DNA of 38,291 nucleotides from an uncultured Methylococcaceae bacterium (lineage in GTDB: Bacteria > Pseudomonadota > Gammaproteobacteria > Methylococcales > Methylococcaceae), in NCBI GenBank assembly GCA_903934875.1, contig CAIZPP010000118.1, positions 1-38,291 on the forward strand, written 5' to 3'. Below the pieces are notes generated by a model. It did no database searches. It saw only the letters and a list, made by a program, of their open reading frames with translations, and was not told the origin of the DNA. Below are positions 18,242-26,377 of this stretch, one piece after another. Position 1 is the first letter of the stretch; each line of letters begins with the position of its first letter. Position numbers and translations under genes: made by a program.

Positions 18242-19182
18242 CCAGAAATTCCAAACAATGCCAAGCTTTCCAAGCACAAGCGCAACTGTGCCTGACCCGA
18301 AGACGGCTTGATGTCGGTCCCAGGCAGGCGCAGGCCGTAAGTGGTCCCCGCTTTTTCAGCATCCAACAGCCAGCGGCATAATCGACTTAGCCGTGCCTCT
18401 GCGTCGAAACCTGGGGTCTGCTGCCAATCCAAGTACAACTGGCTGGTCTCTTCCCCCCGGTATTCCTTAACATGCACGCCCTGCCCTTTTGCCACCCCTT
18501 TCCAGTGTATCCGCCGCAAGGGGTCACCTGGTTGGTAACTTTGAAAACCGTAGAAATCGTCGGCAGTGGCGTGTTTGAATCCCCCTTCCCCGCCGGGTGC
18601 CGCCGGGAAGGGAATCTGGTCCGGGGCAGGCCTTGGGTACACCAGCACCCGTTGCTTGAACCCCACAGGTGACCAGGCATGGAAAATTCCTAATGGAAAT
18701 TCGCTGGACAGAACAACGGTGGGCAAATCCACCCAACCTCGTTGTGTCGCCGCAAAGGCCAGAATGACCGGTACGCTCTCGCCGGGGGGCAGATTCAACT
18801 CATGTTGTGGTCCTTGGCGGAAGCCGACACGGACGGCAATGCGGAGCGTTAGGGTCGGATTGTCGATGGCTAGCGTGAAACGCGCAAAATCGCCGGCGAA
18901 TACCGGATTTGGGTGGCTGACGCGGAGGCTAAGTCCGGCCAGATTGCGGAAGCCGTAAAATGTGCCAAGTGTGGCGATGCCACCCACCAGGAAGGTTAGG
19001 ATGAATCCTAGGCTGTTGTTGTAATTGATCGAGGCTAGGAGTTGGACACATAGCAAAAATAAGAGTCCCAACCCGCGCCGGTTCGGAATGATGAAGACCC
19101 GCCGATGGGTGAGGACGATAAGTCCCTCGGTTAATTTTTTATCCTGGAAAAAACGGCGTGGATTGAGGCTAAACTTTGCCAT
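18238..19182 (-). CDS. DUF58 family protein
   Basis: This 314-residue protein has two hydrophobic segments near residues 37-80 ([18 protein letters not shown] and [20 protein letters not shown]) and a cytoplasmic C-terminal part with the DUF58 signature [21 protein letters not shown]58 proteins regularly pair with MoxR ATPases and are thought to act with them as chaperones or in envelope stress responses; the precise role is unknown. The start at 19182 ([12 protein letters not shown]) lies 1 nt after the moxR stop, and the stop overlaps the kinase start. The usual downstream transglutaminase gene of such operons is absent and a kinase stands in its place. Confidence 0.9.
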   Translation of the reverse strand: MAKFSLNPRRFFQDKKLTEGLIVLTHRRVFIIPNRRGLGLLFLLCVQLLASINYNNSLGFILTFLVGGIATLGTFYGFRNLAGLSLRVSHPNPVFAGDFARFTLAIDNPTLTLRIAVRVGFRQGPQHELNLPPGESVPVILAFAATQRGWVDLPTVVLSSEFPLGIFHAWSPVGFKQRVLVYPRPAPDQIPFPAAPGGEGGFKHATADDFYGFQSYQPGDPLRRIHWKGVAKGQGVHVKEYRGEETSQLYLDWQQTPGFDAEARLSRLCRWLLDAEKAGTTYGLRLPGTDIKPSSGQAQLRLCLESLALFGISG

Positions 19183-19183
19183 G

Positions 19184-20098
19184 TCAGGGAACGGCCACTT
19201 CTGCCAACAATGGGGCAACTATCGCCCTTGAGTCAGTGGCGCCGCTCATGGCGAGCTTTAGGCGGTGGCCAGCGACCGAAGACAGCACCGCCTGCACGTC
19301 TTCCGGCAGTATGGCTTTGCGCCGGTCCATGTAGGCCCAAGCCCTTGATGCGTTGAGCACCGCCATCCCGGCGCGGGGCGACAGCCCGAGTTGGTAGGTT
19401 CCCGATTCACGGGTATGTTGGATCAGCGCTTGGATATAATCAAGCAGGGCATCGGAGGCGTGGACGGTCCGGCTGTCATCCTGCATCGATTTGAGCATTT
19501 CGGTATCCAGGCAGGGCGGTGTCCGTTCCAGCAGAATTTGCCGTTCTTCGCCCTTCAACAATGCCCGTTCCGAACGCCGGTCAGGGTAGCCGAGTTCAAT
19601 GCGCATCAAAAAGCGGTCAAGCTGGGACTCAGGCAAGGGGAAAGTGCCAATCTGGGTGAGAGGATTTTGCGTGGCAATGACGAAAAAGGGGGCTGGCAAT
19701 GCGCGGGTCTCGCCTTCCACTGTCACCTGGCGTTCCTCCATGGCCTCCAGCAGGGCGCTTTGTGCTTTTGGAGTGGATCGGTTGATCTCGTCAGCGAGGA
19801 CCATTTGGTGAAAGATGGGGCCAGGCTGGAATCTGAAGCTATGGCTTTGTCCGTCGAAGATGGACGAGCCGATCACATCGGCAGGCAACAAATCGCTGGT
19901 AAACTGGATGCGCTGGTAGTTCAGGCCCAACAAATGGGCTAGAGTGTGAGCCAAGGTAGTCTTGCCGACGCCGGGTATGTCCTCAATGAGTAGATGCCCC
20001 CTTGCCAGCAGGCAGCACACTGCCAAGCGGATTTGCCGCTCCTTGCCAAGGATGATGGTACCGGCCAAGGCTAACAGGCGGTTCAATTGCTCGTGCAT
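19184..20098 (-). CDS. moxR: MoxR family AAA+ ATPase
   Basis: This 304-residue MoxR-type AAA+ ATPase has Walker A GVGKTT (43-48), Walker B LADEIN (D103, E104), sensor region VIATQNPLTQIGTFPLPESQLDRF and a C-terminal lid with GLSPRAGMAVLNASRAWA. MoxR proteins act as chaperones for maturation of metal enzymes or envelope complexes. It is the first gene of a minus-strand cluster moxR-DUF58-kinase-ddpX in which the genes nearly touch or overlap. A 76-bp divergent promoter region separates it from cobU. Confidence 0.93.
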   Translation of the reverse strand: MHEQLNRLLALAGTIILGKERQIRLAVCCLLARGHLLIEDIPGVGKTTLAHTLAHLLGLNYQRIQFTSDLLPADVIGSSIFDGQSHSFRFQPGPIFHQMVLADEINRSTPKAQSALLEAMEERQVTVEGETRALPAPFFVIATQNPLTQIGTFPLPESQLDRFLMRIELGYPDRRSERALLKGEERQILLERTPPCLDTEMLKSMQDDSRTVHASDALLDYIQALIQHTRESGTYQLGLSPRAGMAVLNASRAWAYMDRRKAILPEDVQAVLSSVAGHRLKLAMSGATDSRAIVAPLLAEVAVP

Positions 20099-20123
20099 TT
20101 GGATATTCCCGAAGTCATCTAGG

Positions 20124-20153
20124 TGAGTTTACGCATGGAATGCTTGATATAAT
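20124..20153 (+). promoter_or_regulatory. Promoter for the cob operon
   Basis: An extended -10, TTGA followed by TATAAT (20148-20153), lies 21 bp upstream of the cobU start on the plus strand, with a weak GAGTTT-like -35 at about 20125-20130. The moxR-cobU gap is only 76 bp, too short for a cobalamin riboswitch. Confidence 0.5.
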
Positions 20154-20174
20154 AATCTAACACTTAATAAATGG

Positions 20175-20696
20175 ATGGAGTCATTGCTTATTCTAATTCT
20201 TGGCGGTGCCCGTTCTGGCAAGAGCCGCTATGCCGAAAGTCTAGCCCTAGCATCGGGGAAAAAAACCGTCTACATAGCCACCGGCTGGGCTGGTGATGAA
20301 GAAATGTCAACTCGAATAGCCCGCCACCGCGAACACCGACCGCCGGACTGGCTGACTGTTGAAGAGCCTTGCGCACTTGGCAACGCACTGCAAACCCATG
20401 CCGATCTCAATCGCTGCCTCATTGTGGATTGCCTGACCCTCTGGCTTTGCAATGTGCTGGCGCAAGGCGATGAGCGATTTCACCAAGAGCGAACCGCCTT
20501 GCTGGATAGTCTACACGGTTTGCCTGGCACCATCTGCCTCGTCAGCAACGAAGTTGGGCTAGGCATAGTCCCCGACAATCCTCTGGCGCGCCGTTTTGTC
20601 GATGAAGCCGGATGGCTGCACCAAGATTTGGCGCGTATCTGTGACAGGGTGGTATGGGTCGCCGCCGGCTTGCCGCAAATTTTAAAGGACATGTGA
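20175..20696 (+). CDS. cobU: Adenosylcobinamide kinase / guanylyltransferase
   Basis: This 173-residue bifunctional enzyme phosphorylates adenosylcobinamide and transfers GMP to it, giving adenosylcobinamide-GDP in nucleotide-loop assembly of cobalamin. The P-loop GGARSGKS lies at residues 10-17, and ARHREHRPPDW (about 49-59) holds the histidine region used for guanylylation. Further CobU segments are DCLTLWLCN and VSNEVGLGIVPDNPLARRF. The stop TGA overlaps the cobT start (TGATG). First gene of a four-gene operon cobU-cobT-cobC-cobS. Confidence 0.96.
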   Translation: MESLLILILGGARSGKSRYAESLALASGKKTVYIATGWAGDEEMSTRIARHREHRPPDWLTVEEPCALGNALQTHADLNRCLIVDCLTLWLCNVLAQGDERFHQERTALLDSLHGLPGTICLVSNEVGLGIVPDNPLARRFVDEAGWLHQDLARICDRVVWVAAGLPQILKDM

Positions 20697-21739
20697 TGAG
20701 TTGGACAATACCAGAAATTAAATCTCCGTGTTCCACAATCCGTTACCAAGCTTTGGAACGCCAGTCCCGACTGACCAAACCACCCGGCTCCTTGGGGAGG
20801 CTGGAGGATTTGGCGGTGCAACTGGCGGCGATGCAAAGCAAGACAAAGCCGGCTGTGGACAGGGTTTGGATCAGCGTGTTCGCCGCCGACCACGGCATTG
20901 CCGAAGAAGGCGTGTCGGCCTTTCCGCAGGCGGTTACGCGGTTGATGTTGCGCAACTTCGTCCACGGCGGTGCGGCAATTAGTGTGCTTGCACGTCATCT
21001 AGGGGCCAGCCTGGAAGTGGTGGATGTGGGCGTTGCAGAACCTTTGGAAAACTGCAAGGAGATCATTATTGCCCGTGCAGGCAACGGCACGGCCAACTTC
21101 GTGAAGCAAGCGGCCATGAACGAAAGCCAACTGGCAATCGCATTGTCCGCCGGAGCGGAAGCCGCACAGCGGGCTATTGAGTACGGTGCTGAAGTTTTTC
21201 TGGGCGGGGAGATGGGCATTGCCAACACCACATCGGCCTCCGCCATGGCCTGCGCCTTGCTCAATGCCGAGCCGGATGCGCTCACCGGGCCGGGTACGGG
21301 ACTGGATGATGCGGGTGTTGCGCATAAGCGCGGGGTGATCACACTGGCATTGCGGAACCATGCCGCCGGTTTGCATGAGCCTATGGAAATCCTCCGCCGC
21401 TTGGGCGGCTTCGAGATTGCCGCCTTGGTCGGTGCCTATTTGCAATCCGCAGCCTTGCAACTGCCTACTCTGGTCGATGGCTTCATTAGCAGTGTCGCCG
21501 CGCTGCTGGCATTTAATTTGCGGCCAGCTTGCGCTGAGTGGCTGATATTTTCCCACCGCTCTGCCGAACCCGGACACCGACGGGTGCTGGATGCCTTGGA
21601 TGCCAAGCCTATCCTTGACCTTTCCATGCGTTTGGGCGAAGCCAGCGGTGCGGCGCTGGCCTTGCCGATCCTGCGCGCCGCCTGTGCCTTGCATGGCGAA
21701 ATGGCCACATTCACCGAGGCGGGGATTCCCACAGAATGA
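20696..21739 (+). CDS. cobT: Nicotinate-nucleotide--dimethylbenzimidazole phosphoribosyltransferase
   Basis: This 347-residue enzyme makes alpha-ribazole phosphate, the lower-ligand precursor of cobalamin. Family segments are clear: RLTKPPGSLGRLEDLA near residues 22-37, VFAADHGIAEEGVSAFPQ, GEMGIANTTSASA, GPGTGLDDAGVAHK and a C-terminal GEASGAALALPILRAA that carries the catalytic glutamate. The start at 20696 gives MSWTIPEIKSPCS and a 1-nt overlap with cobU; an upstream in-frame ATG inside cobU was rejected. Its stop overlaps the next gene by 4 nt. Confidence 0.96.
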   Translation: MSWTIPEIKSPCSTIRYQALERQSRLTKPPGSLGRLEDLAVQLAAMQSKTKPAVDRVWISVFAADHGIAEEGVSAFPQAVTRLMLRNFVHGGAAISVLARHLGASLEVVDVGVAEPLENCKEIIIARAGNGTANFVKQAAMNESQLAIALSAGAEAAQRAIEYGAEVFLGGEMGIANTTSASAMACALLNAEPDALTGPGTGLDDAGVAHKRGVITLALRNHAAGLHEPMEILRRLGGFEIAALVGAYLQSAALQLPTLVDGFISSVAALLAFNLRPACAEWLIFSHRSAEPGHRRVLDALDAKPILDLSMRLGEASGAALALPILRAACALHGEMATFTEAGIPTE

Positions 21740-22326
21740 CAACCATTGACCTATTGCGCCATGGCGAAGCGGCACCGGGCCTGTGCCTGGGCGCTGCATT
21801 CGATGCACCTCTGACCGAAAGAGGCTGGTCGCAAATGCGCAACGTTCTGGCTTGGGCGCCACCTCCCTGGCAAGGTGTGGTCAGTTCGCCCCTGCTTCGT
21901 TGTGCGGCTTTCGCCGAGGAGCTTAGCGAGTTCCACGGACTTGCATTGAAGTTTGACGAACGCTTGCGGGAGTTGGGTTTTGGTGCTTGGGAGGGGAGAA
22001 GCTGGAGCGATTTGTATGGTCAAGAAGGCGGGCAGCTATTCGAATTCCAGCGCAGCCCGAGCTTCAATCCAGCTCCTGGAGGCGAGGATTACCACGCTTT
22101 CGAGGCCCGTGTAGCCGATGCCTGGCAGGATTTGCTAGAGACGGCGAAGGGTGGCCATTGGCTTGTGGTTACCCATGCCGGCGTATTGCGCACAATTCTT
22201 CGGCTAGTGCTGGGATTTCCTGAAGAGCGCTTGTTCTCCCTCCATGTGCCTTATGCCGGCATGACCCGGATTGAGCAGAAAGACGACTACCCTAGCCGTT
22301 TAGTTTTCCACGGGGGCAGGCTGTGA
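21736..22326 (+). CDS. cobC: Alpha-ribazole phosphatase, histidine phosphatase family
   Basis: This 196-residue histidine phosphatase has the RHGE motif at residues 8-11, SSPLLRCAAFAEEL, LRELGFGAWEGRSW and the second catalytic histidine in VVTHAGVLRTIL. Placement between cobT and cobS, with 4-nt overlaps on both sides, points to removal of the phosphate from alpha-ribazole-5'-phosphate or adenosylcobalamin-5'-phosphate. On sequence alone it could not be told from other phosphatases of the family; the context decides the call. Confidence 0.88.
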   Translation: MTTIDLLRHGEAAPGLCLGAAFDAPLTERGWSQMRNVLAWAPPPWQGVVSSPLLRCAAFAEELSEFHGLALKFDERLRELGFGAWEGRSWSDLYGQEGGQLFEFQRSPSFNPAPGGEDYHAFEARVADAWQDLLETAKGGHWLVVTHAGVLRTILRLVLGFPEERLFSLHVPYAGMTRIEQKDDYPSRLVFHGGRL

Positions 22327-23060
22327 AGATATTCCATGCCTTGGTAATAGCCTTACAATTCCTCACCCGCCTGCCGGTTCCACAGCGCATCCATTTTACA
22401 CGCGAAGCCCAAGGCTGGTCAGTCGTGTGGTATCCCCTGGTGGGTTTGCTGATTGGGGCATTGCTAATACTGATGCAGGGGCTTTTGGCCGGGACCGGAC
22501 CGTTTTTAGCCTCCGCCCTGTCACTGACGGCATGGGTGTGGTTGACTGGCGGCTTGCACTTGGATGGGCTGGCCGATTGTGCCGATGCTTGGGTGGGCGG
22601 GCAAGGTAGCCGGGAGCGCAGCCTGAGAATTATGCAAGACCCCTATTCAGGCCCTATTGCGGTGGCCGCCATCCTGTTGCTGTTGTTGTTGAAATTCGCG
22701 TCATTGGTGGAATTGGCCGGACGTTCCAATCTTATGCCGTTGTTATGGACACCCGCCATCGGACGAAGCATCGTCCCCATTTTGCTGCTGACCACGCCTT
22801 ACGTGCGGCCTAGCGGCCTAGGCAGTTCCTTGGCGGAATGTCTCCCCCACCTGGCCGGCTGGCTGGCGGCTCTGTTTTCCTTGGCTTTCGCACTTCTCAT
22901 GCTAGGTCCGTGGCCGCTGTTGGCGGCGGCCCTGACCATCTGGTGGCTAAGAGTCCTGATGCTGCGGCGGCTGGGCGGCTGTACCGGCGATACGCTAGGC
23001 GCGAGCATCGAAATTACTGAGGCGGTGGTATTGGTGGCCTGTGCTTTGGTTTGGGCATGA
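22323..23060 (+). CDS. cobS: Cobalamin synthase (adenosylcobinamide-GDP ribazoletransferase)
   Basis: This 245-residue integral membrane enzyme joins adenosylcobinamide-GDP and alpha-ribazole. The start is GTG at 22323, overlapping the cobC stop; the protein begins MKIFHALVIALQFLTRLPVP, a typical CobS N-terminus. The metal-binding signature GGLHLDGLADCADAW lies at about 79-93, followed by RIMQDPYSGP. Several hydrophobic segments are visible. It ends 12 bp from the convergent DUF3301 gene. Confidence 0.95.
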   Translation: MKIFHALVIALQFLTRLPVPQRIHFTREAQGWSVVWYPLVGLLIGALLILMQGLLAGTGPFLASALSLTAWVWLTGGLHLDGLADCADAWVGGQGSRERSLRIMQDPYSGPIAVAAILLLLLLKFASLVELAGRSNLMPLLWTPAIGRSIVPILLLTTPYVRPSGLGSSLAECLPHLAGWLAALFSLAFALLMLGPWPLLAAALTIWWLRVLMLRRLGGCTGDTLGASIEITEAVVLVACALVWA

Positions 23061-23072
23061 CTTGCGGCGCTT

Positions 23073-23396
23073 TCAATGTAGCGTCCGGTCATTTTTCACC
23101 AGCCTAAGCCCCAGATTGAGCATTACCACCTGCTGGCCGAGCAGATGCACACTGCCCCGGCGTCGGTTTTCCCCTGTTTCGCTGAACTCGAACTGGTAAA
23201 CCCGCTGCAACACCAGCCGTCCATACTCGTTTCTTGCAGGCTTCACGCTGATGACGGAAATCGACTCATCAAGTAGCTGCAGGCCCTCCTCATCGCAGGC
23301 ACGCCGCACGGCACGGGTGCCGGCCTCGCGGGTTTTGAGGCTGTCGAACCAGAACCAAACGACGGTTCCAATGATAATAAGAATGGCTATTTCCAT
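23073..23396 (-). CDS. DUF3301 family protein
   Basis: This 107-residue protein has one N-terminal membrane segment (about 2-17, AILIIIGTVVWFWFD) and a soluble C-terminal part with RRACDEEGLQLLDESIS and RVYQFEFSETGE, the pattern of the DUF3301 family of gammaproteobacteria. The function is unknown. It converges with cobS and is divergent from the next phosphatase gene, 25 bp away. Confidence 0.85.
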   Translation of the reverse strand: MEIAILIIIGTVVWFWFDSLKTREAGTRAVRRACDEEGLQLLDESISVISVKPARNEYGRLVLQRVYQFEFSETGENRRRGSVHLLGQQVVMLNLGLRLVKNDRTLH

Positions 23397-23421
23397 TAAA
23401 ACAACCTAGTAGGGTAGACCA

Positions 23422-24060
23422 ATGACATTAAAACTTTACTTGCTTCGCCACGGTGAAACAGATGCCAGCCGGGATGGCGGCTATTGCGGCCGCTCCGACC
23501 CGGACCTGACCGAAACTGGGCAGCGCATGGCGGAGGATTTTGCCCATGCTTACCAAAACCACCCTTGGGCGGGAATTTATGCCAGTCCGATGCGCAGGAC
23601 CAAAGCCACTGTCGCGCCCCTGTGCAACTTATGCAAACTGGAGCCGCGAATCCGCGACGGCTTGCGTGAACTGGACTTCGGCGCATGGGAGGGCAAGACC
23701 TTCGCGCAAGCGCAGCAGGAATATCCTGACGACTATATGAGCTGGCTGGCCGATGCCGGCTGGAATGCGCCCACTGGCGGCGAACGTGGCATTGAGGTCG
23801 CCCGCCGTGCCTTGGCGGTTCTGGATGAAATCCAAAGGAACCACGTCCAGGGCGATGTGCTGGTGGTATCCCACAAGGCGACCATCCGCATTCTGTTAAG
23901 TGCGATGCTGGGCATCGACATTGGCAGCTATCGTGACCGCATTGGCGTGGCGACTGCCTCATTGGCGATTGTGGAGTTCCATGAGCACGGCCCTCTGTTG
24001 ACGAGGTTGGGCGACCGGTCGCACCTGCGTCAAGAGCTTAGAAATCTTGCCGGGACTTAA
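23422..24060 (+). CDS. Histidine phosphatase family protein (phosphoglycerate mutase-like)
   Basis: This 212-residue phosphatase has the RHGET motif (9-13), YASPMRRTKATVAPL, LRELDFGAWEGKTF and VVSHKATIRILLSAML with the second histidine. It is related to the CobC-like protein 1.1 kb upstream but is a separate gene with its own divergent promoter space. It could be a second alpha-ribazole phosphatase or a general sugar-phosphate phosphatase; sequence does not decide. A large hairpin element follows directly. Confidence 0.85.
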   Translation: MTLKLYLLRHGETDASRDGGYCGRSDPDLTETGQRMAEDFAHAYQNHPWAGIYASPMRRTKATVAPLCNLCKLEPRIRDGLRELDFGAWEGKTFAQAQQEYPDDYMSWLADAGWNAPTGGERGIEVARRALAVLDEIQRNHVQGDVLVVSHKATIRILLSAMLGIDIGSYRDRIGVATASLAIVEFHEHGPLLTRLGDRSHLRQELRNLAGT

Positions 24061-24062
24061 GT

Positions 24063-24207
24063 TTTGATATTACGCCCGAATAACGTGGCTATTGAAGGAT
24101 GGGCAAAGGCGCACCCGTGCGGCGTGCCCATCAACCGGGCCGATTAAGATGGGCACGGCCCAGCGGCCTTTGCCCATCCTTTTACGACAGTGCCGCGTAA
24201 CTTCAGT
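24063..24207. repeat. MITE-like element with nested hairpins
   Basis: Degenerate terminal repeats (GATATTACGC at the left, GCGTAACTTC at the right) bracket a long palindrome: AAGGATGGGCAAAGGC (24095-24110) pairs with GCCTTTGCCCATCCTT (about 24166-24181), and inside it GTGCCCATC (24124-24132) pairs with GATGGGCAC (24148-24156). The ends resemble those of the element that follows almost immediately at 24212. It could also end transcription of the phosphatase gene. Confidence 0.55.
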
Positions 24208-24211
24208 TAAG

Positions 24212-24352
24212 TTCTGATGTTACGCAGTCATCGCTAGAGGATGGCAACTTGTGGAGTGCGGCGACTCGTCGCCGCTGGACGCAAAAGGCGGCGACGAGTC
24301 GCCGCACTCCACAACATCCGGGCTACAGCCTACATGGTTGCGTAACATCAGT
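24212..24352. repeat. MITE-like palindromic element, complete copy
   Basis: Terminal repeats CTGATGTTACGCA (from 24214) and TGCGTAACATCAG (24339-24351) flank the palindrome GTGGAGTGCGGCGACTCGTC (from 24251) and its reverse complement (to 24312). About 100 bp of this element match, inverted, the sequence at 41-141 beside the CRISPR array. It is non-coding and probably mobilised by a transposase elsewhere. Confidence 0.65.
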
Positions 24353-24418
24353 TTAGTTATAGGACACACGACATACAGGCCAACTCGGTTTGCAAAACCG
24401 AGCCGGCCTGCCTAAGGT

Positions 24419-24820
24419 TTATTTGATCTTAGCCAATACCTTGCCTTCACTGTCAAAGCGGCAGAAATCGCCCGTGAAATAGCGTACGCAATCCTGAGTT
24501 TCCTCGATTTTTGCCTCGTCGCCGTTCAACAGGATTTTCAATTCGCAATAGTGCGCTTCGCCTTGGGCCTGCTTTTTCAGGTGTAGCTCGTTCTCGCTGA
24601 CTACCTTGGCCTCACCGGATATTTCCGTGGAGCAAGGCTTGTCGGTCTCGGTGCCGGTAGGTTCAAAGTCCACGTCCAGCAATACTTTCACCTCGCCTTT
24701 TTGTTTGGTTATTTTAAGGTGTTGGACATGGGTGCCGTCTTTGCGGATGTAATGGTCTGCGCCAGCCAATGCGCTGGCGGAAAACAACAGCCCTAAGGCA
24801 AAAACCATCGACTTTATCAT
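24419..24820 (-). CDS. Small secreted protein, unknown function
   Basis: This 133-residue protein begins with a signal peptide (MIKSMVFALGLLFSASALAG; cleavage likely after ALA or LAG near residues 19-20). The mature part has four cysteines (in KPCSTE, HYCEL, QDCVRYF and DFCRF), which could form two disulfides in the periplasm. Beta-rich alternation is visible (VKVLLDVDFEPTG, ELHLKK). I do not recognise the family. It lies 47 bp downstream of dapD on the same strand. Confidence 0.75.
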   Translation of the reverse strand: MIKSMVFALGLLFSASALAGADHYIRKDGTHVQHLKITKQKGEVKVLLDVDFEPTGTETDKPCSTEISGEAKVVSENELHLKKQAQGEAHYCELKILLNGDEAKIEETQDCVRYFTGDFCRFDSEGKVLAKIK

Positions 24821-24867
24821 GTGTGCGCTCCTGTTTATTGTTGTGTGAAAGGGGAAATCATTGGGGC

Positions 24868-25683
24868 TTAATCCCTCAGCAGTTCGTTGATGCCGACTTT
24901 GCCACGGGTTTTTTCGTCCACTTGCTTGATAATGATCGCACAGTACAAGCTATGGCTGCCGTCCTTCGCAGGCAGATTGCCGGACACCACCACCGAACCC
25001 GCAGGAATGCGGCCATAGGTGGTTTCGCCAGTCAGGCGATTATAAATCTTTGTGCTCTGCCCGATATAGACCCCCATCGAAATGACCGAGCCTTCTTCGA
25101 CCACTACGCCTTCGACGACTTCCGAACGTGCGCCGATGAAGCAATTGTCTTCGATGATGGTAGGCCCGGCCTGCAACGGTTCCAACACCCCGCCGATGCC
25201 GACGCCGCCGGACAAATGCACGTTCTTGCCGATCTGCGCACAGGAGCCAACCGTCGCCCAGGTGTCCACCATCGTGCCGGAATCCACATACGCGCCGATG
25301 TTGACAAAGGACGGCATCAAGATCACCCCCGGCGCGACATAAGCCCCCTTGCGCACGGCGGCGGGCGGCACCACGCGCACCCCGGCTTTGCGGAAATCTT
25401 CTGGGCTGTAACTGCCAAATTTGGGTTCGACCCTGTCGAAATAGCGGGTTTCGCCGCCATCCATGACGCGGTTGTCATTGATGCGGAAGGACAGCAGCAC
25501 GGCTTTTTTCAGCCACTGGTTGACAACCCACTGCCCGTTCACTTTTTCGGCGACGCGGAACTCACCGCTGTCCAGCAGGCGCACGGACTCGTTGATCGCC
25601 TCGCGGATTTCGGCACTAACCGAACTCTGGGTAATCTCGGTGCGGATTTCAAAGGCTTGGTTGATGATGTTTTCTAAGGACAT
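24868..25683 (-). CDS. dapD: 2,3,4,5-tetrahydropyridine-2,6-dicarboxylate N-succinyltransferase
   Basis: This 271-residue trimeric acyltransferase succinylates tetrahydrodipicolinate in lysine and diaminopimelate synthesis. The N-terminal helical part ([18 protein letters not shown]) leads into a left-handed beta helix of hexapeptide repeats ([40 protein letters not shown]). [16 protein letters not shown] and VGINELLRD match the family. The length is close to the E. coli enzyme (274). It is separated from dapC by a Toprim-ATPase pair, all on the same strand. Confidence 0.97.
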   Translation of the reverse strand: MSLENIINQAFEIRTEITQSSVSAEIREAINESVRLLDSGEFRVAEKVNGQWVVNQWLKKAVLLSFRINDNRVMDGGETRYFDRVEPKFGSYSPEDFRKAGVRVVPPAAVRKGAYVAPGVILMPSFVNIGAYVDSGTMVDTWATVGSCAQIGKNVHLSGGVGIGGVLEPLQAGPTIIEDNCFIGARSEVVEGVVVEEGSVISMGVYIGQSTKIYNRLTGETTYGRIPAGSVVVSGNLPAKDGSHSLYCAIIIKQVDEKTRGKVGINELLRD

Positions 25684-25720
25684 GGTGTTGGTTTACTCTC
25701 TCTTAAAAATTTGAGGTGGG

Positions 25721-26377
25721 TTAAAGTTGGAAGAGGCGTTTGATCCAATTGATGAAATTATTAGCCACCTTGGAATCGGCATCAAGATAACGCGCCGCAA
25801 TGGCTTGACCGATAGGTTTCCCCGGTTCTTTTTGCCATGCCAGCCAAGTATGCAATTGGGCCTTTGGTAAGCGCACATCGGGAAATGCTTTCGGATCGTC
25901 AGGGATACCAGCGACACATTGTATTGCGTATTGCCATGACGGATTGGATTCGCGGTTGGGTATCAGGAAGGCAATAAAATTTTCGAGAATGCCGGGGAGT
26001 TTGTTGTTAGGCATGATCCAGATGCCGACAGTTGGTAAATCTTGGCTGGTTATAATGGTGCCGTTCAAATCCGGCTGGTTTGGGATATCCAAATATCCGA
26101 AGCCGACAAGGCGGTCGCGCAAAGATTGCCAACGGGCAAGTAAATCTTCGTCGGCATCCACGATGATCCCTAGGATTTGTAAATTCGCCCGATTGAGTTC
26201 TTCATTCAAACTGCTAAGTATTACTGTATAGCCTTCCTTTTCTTTGATGCCGGATTCCTCAGGCAGGTGATGATATTCAATTATATTGCATAAAGCATGG
26301 AAATCATCGCTACCTTCCACCAACAATTGTTTAGGCAATTTATTGCCAATTTGCAGCAGTCTAGGTTTGTGCTTCAT
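25721..26377 (-). CDS. Toprim-like DUF3226 protein, putative nuclease partner
   Basis: This 218-residue protein has a Toprim-like fold signature: LLVEGSDDFHAL with E21, D24 and D25, and IIVDADEDLL with D74 and D76, the acidic residues that bind metal in Toprim nucleases and primases. NKLPGILENFIAFLIP and a C-terminal WLAWQKEPGKPIGQAIAARY segment resemble DUF3226 proteins. Its ATG overlaps the stop of the AAA ATPase gene by 1 nt (TGATG), so the two work as a pair. Split ATPase plus Toprim pairs resemble OLD-family and PARIS-like (AriA/AriB) anti-phage systems; a defence role is inferred. Confidence 0.8.
   Translation of the reverse strand: MKHKPRLLQIGNKLPKQLLVEGSDDFHALCNIIEYHHLPEESGIKEKEGYTVILSSLNEELNRANLQILGIIVDADEDLLARWQSLRDRLVGFGYLDIPNQPDLNGTIITSQDLPTVGIWIMPNNKLPGILENFIAFLIPNRESNPSWQYAIQCVAGIPDDPKAFPDVRLPKAQLHTWLAWQKEPGKPIGQAIAARYLDADSKVANNFINWIKRLFQL

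Noticed and set aside
20099-20174. Cobalamin riboswitch upstream of cobU
   Set aside because: Only 76 bp separate moxR and cobU, too short for the roughly 200-nt structure; I see only a promoter.
24769-25677. Plus-strand open frame of about 300 codons
   Set aside because: Antisense of dapD, arising from G+C-rich codon bias.
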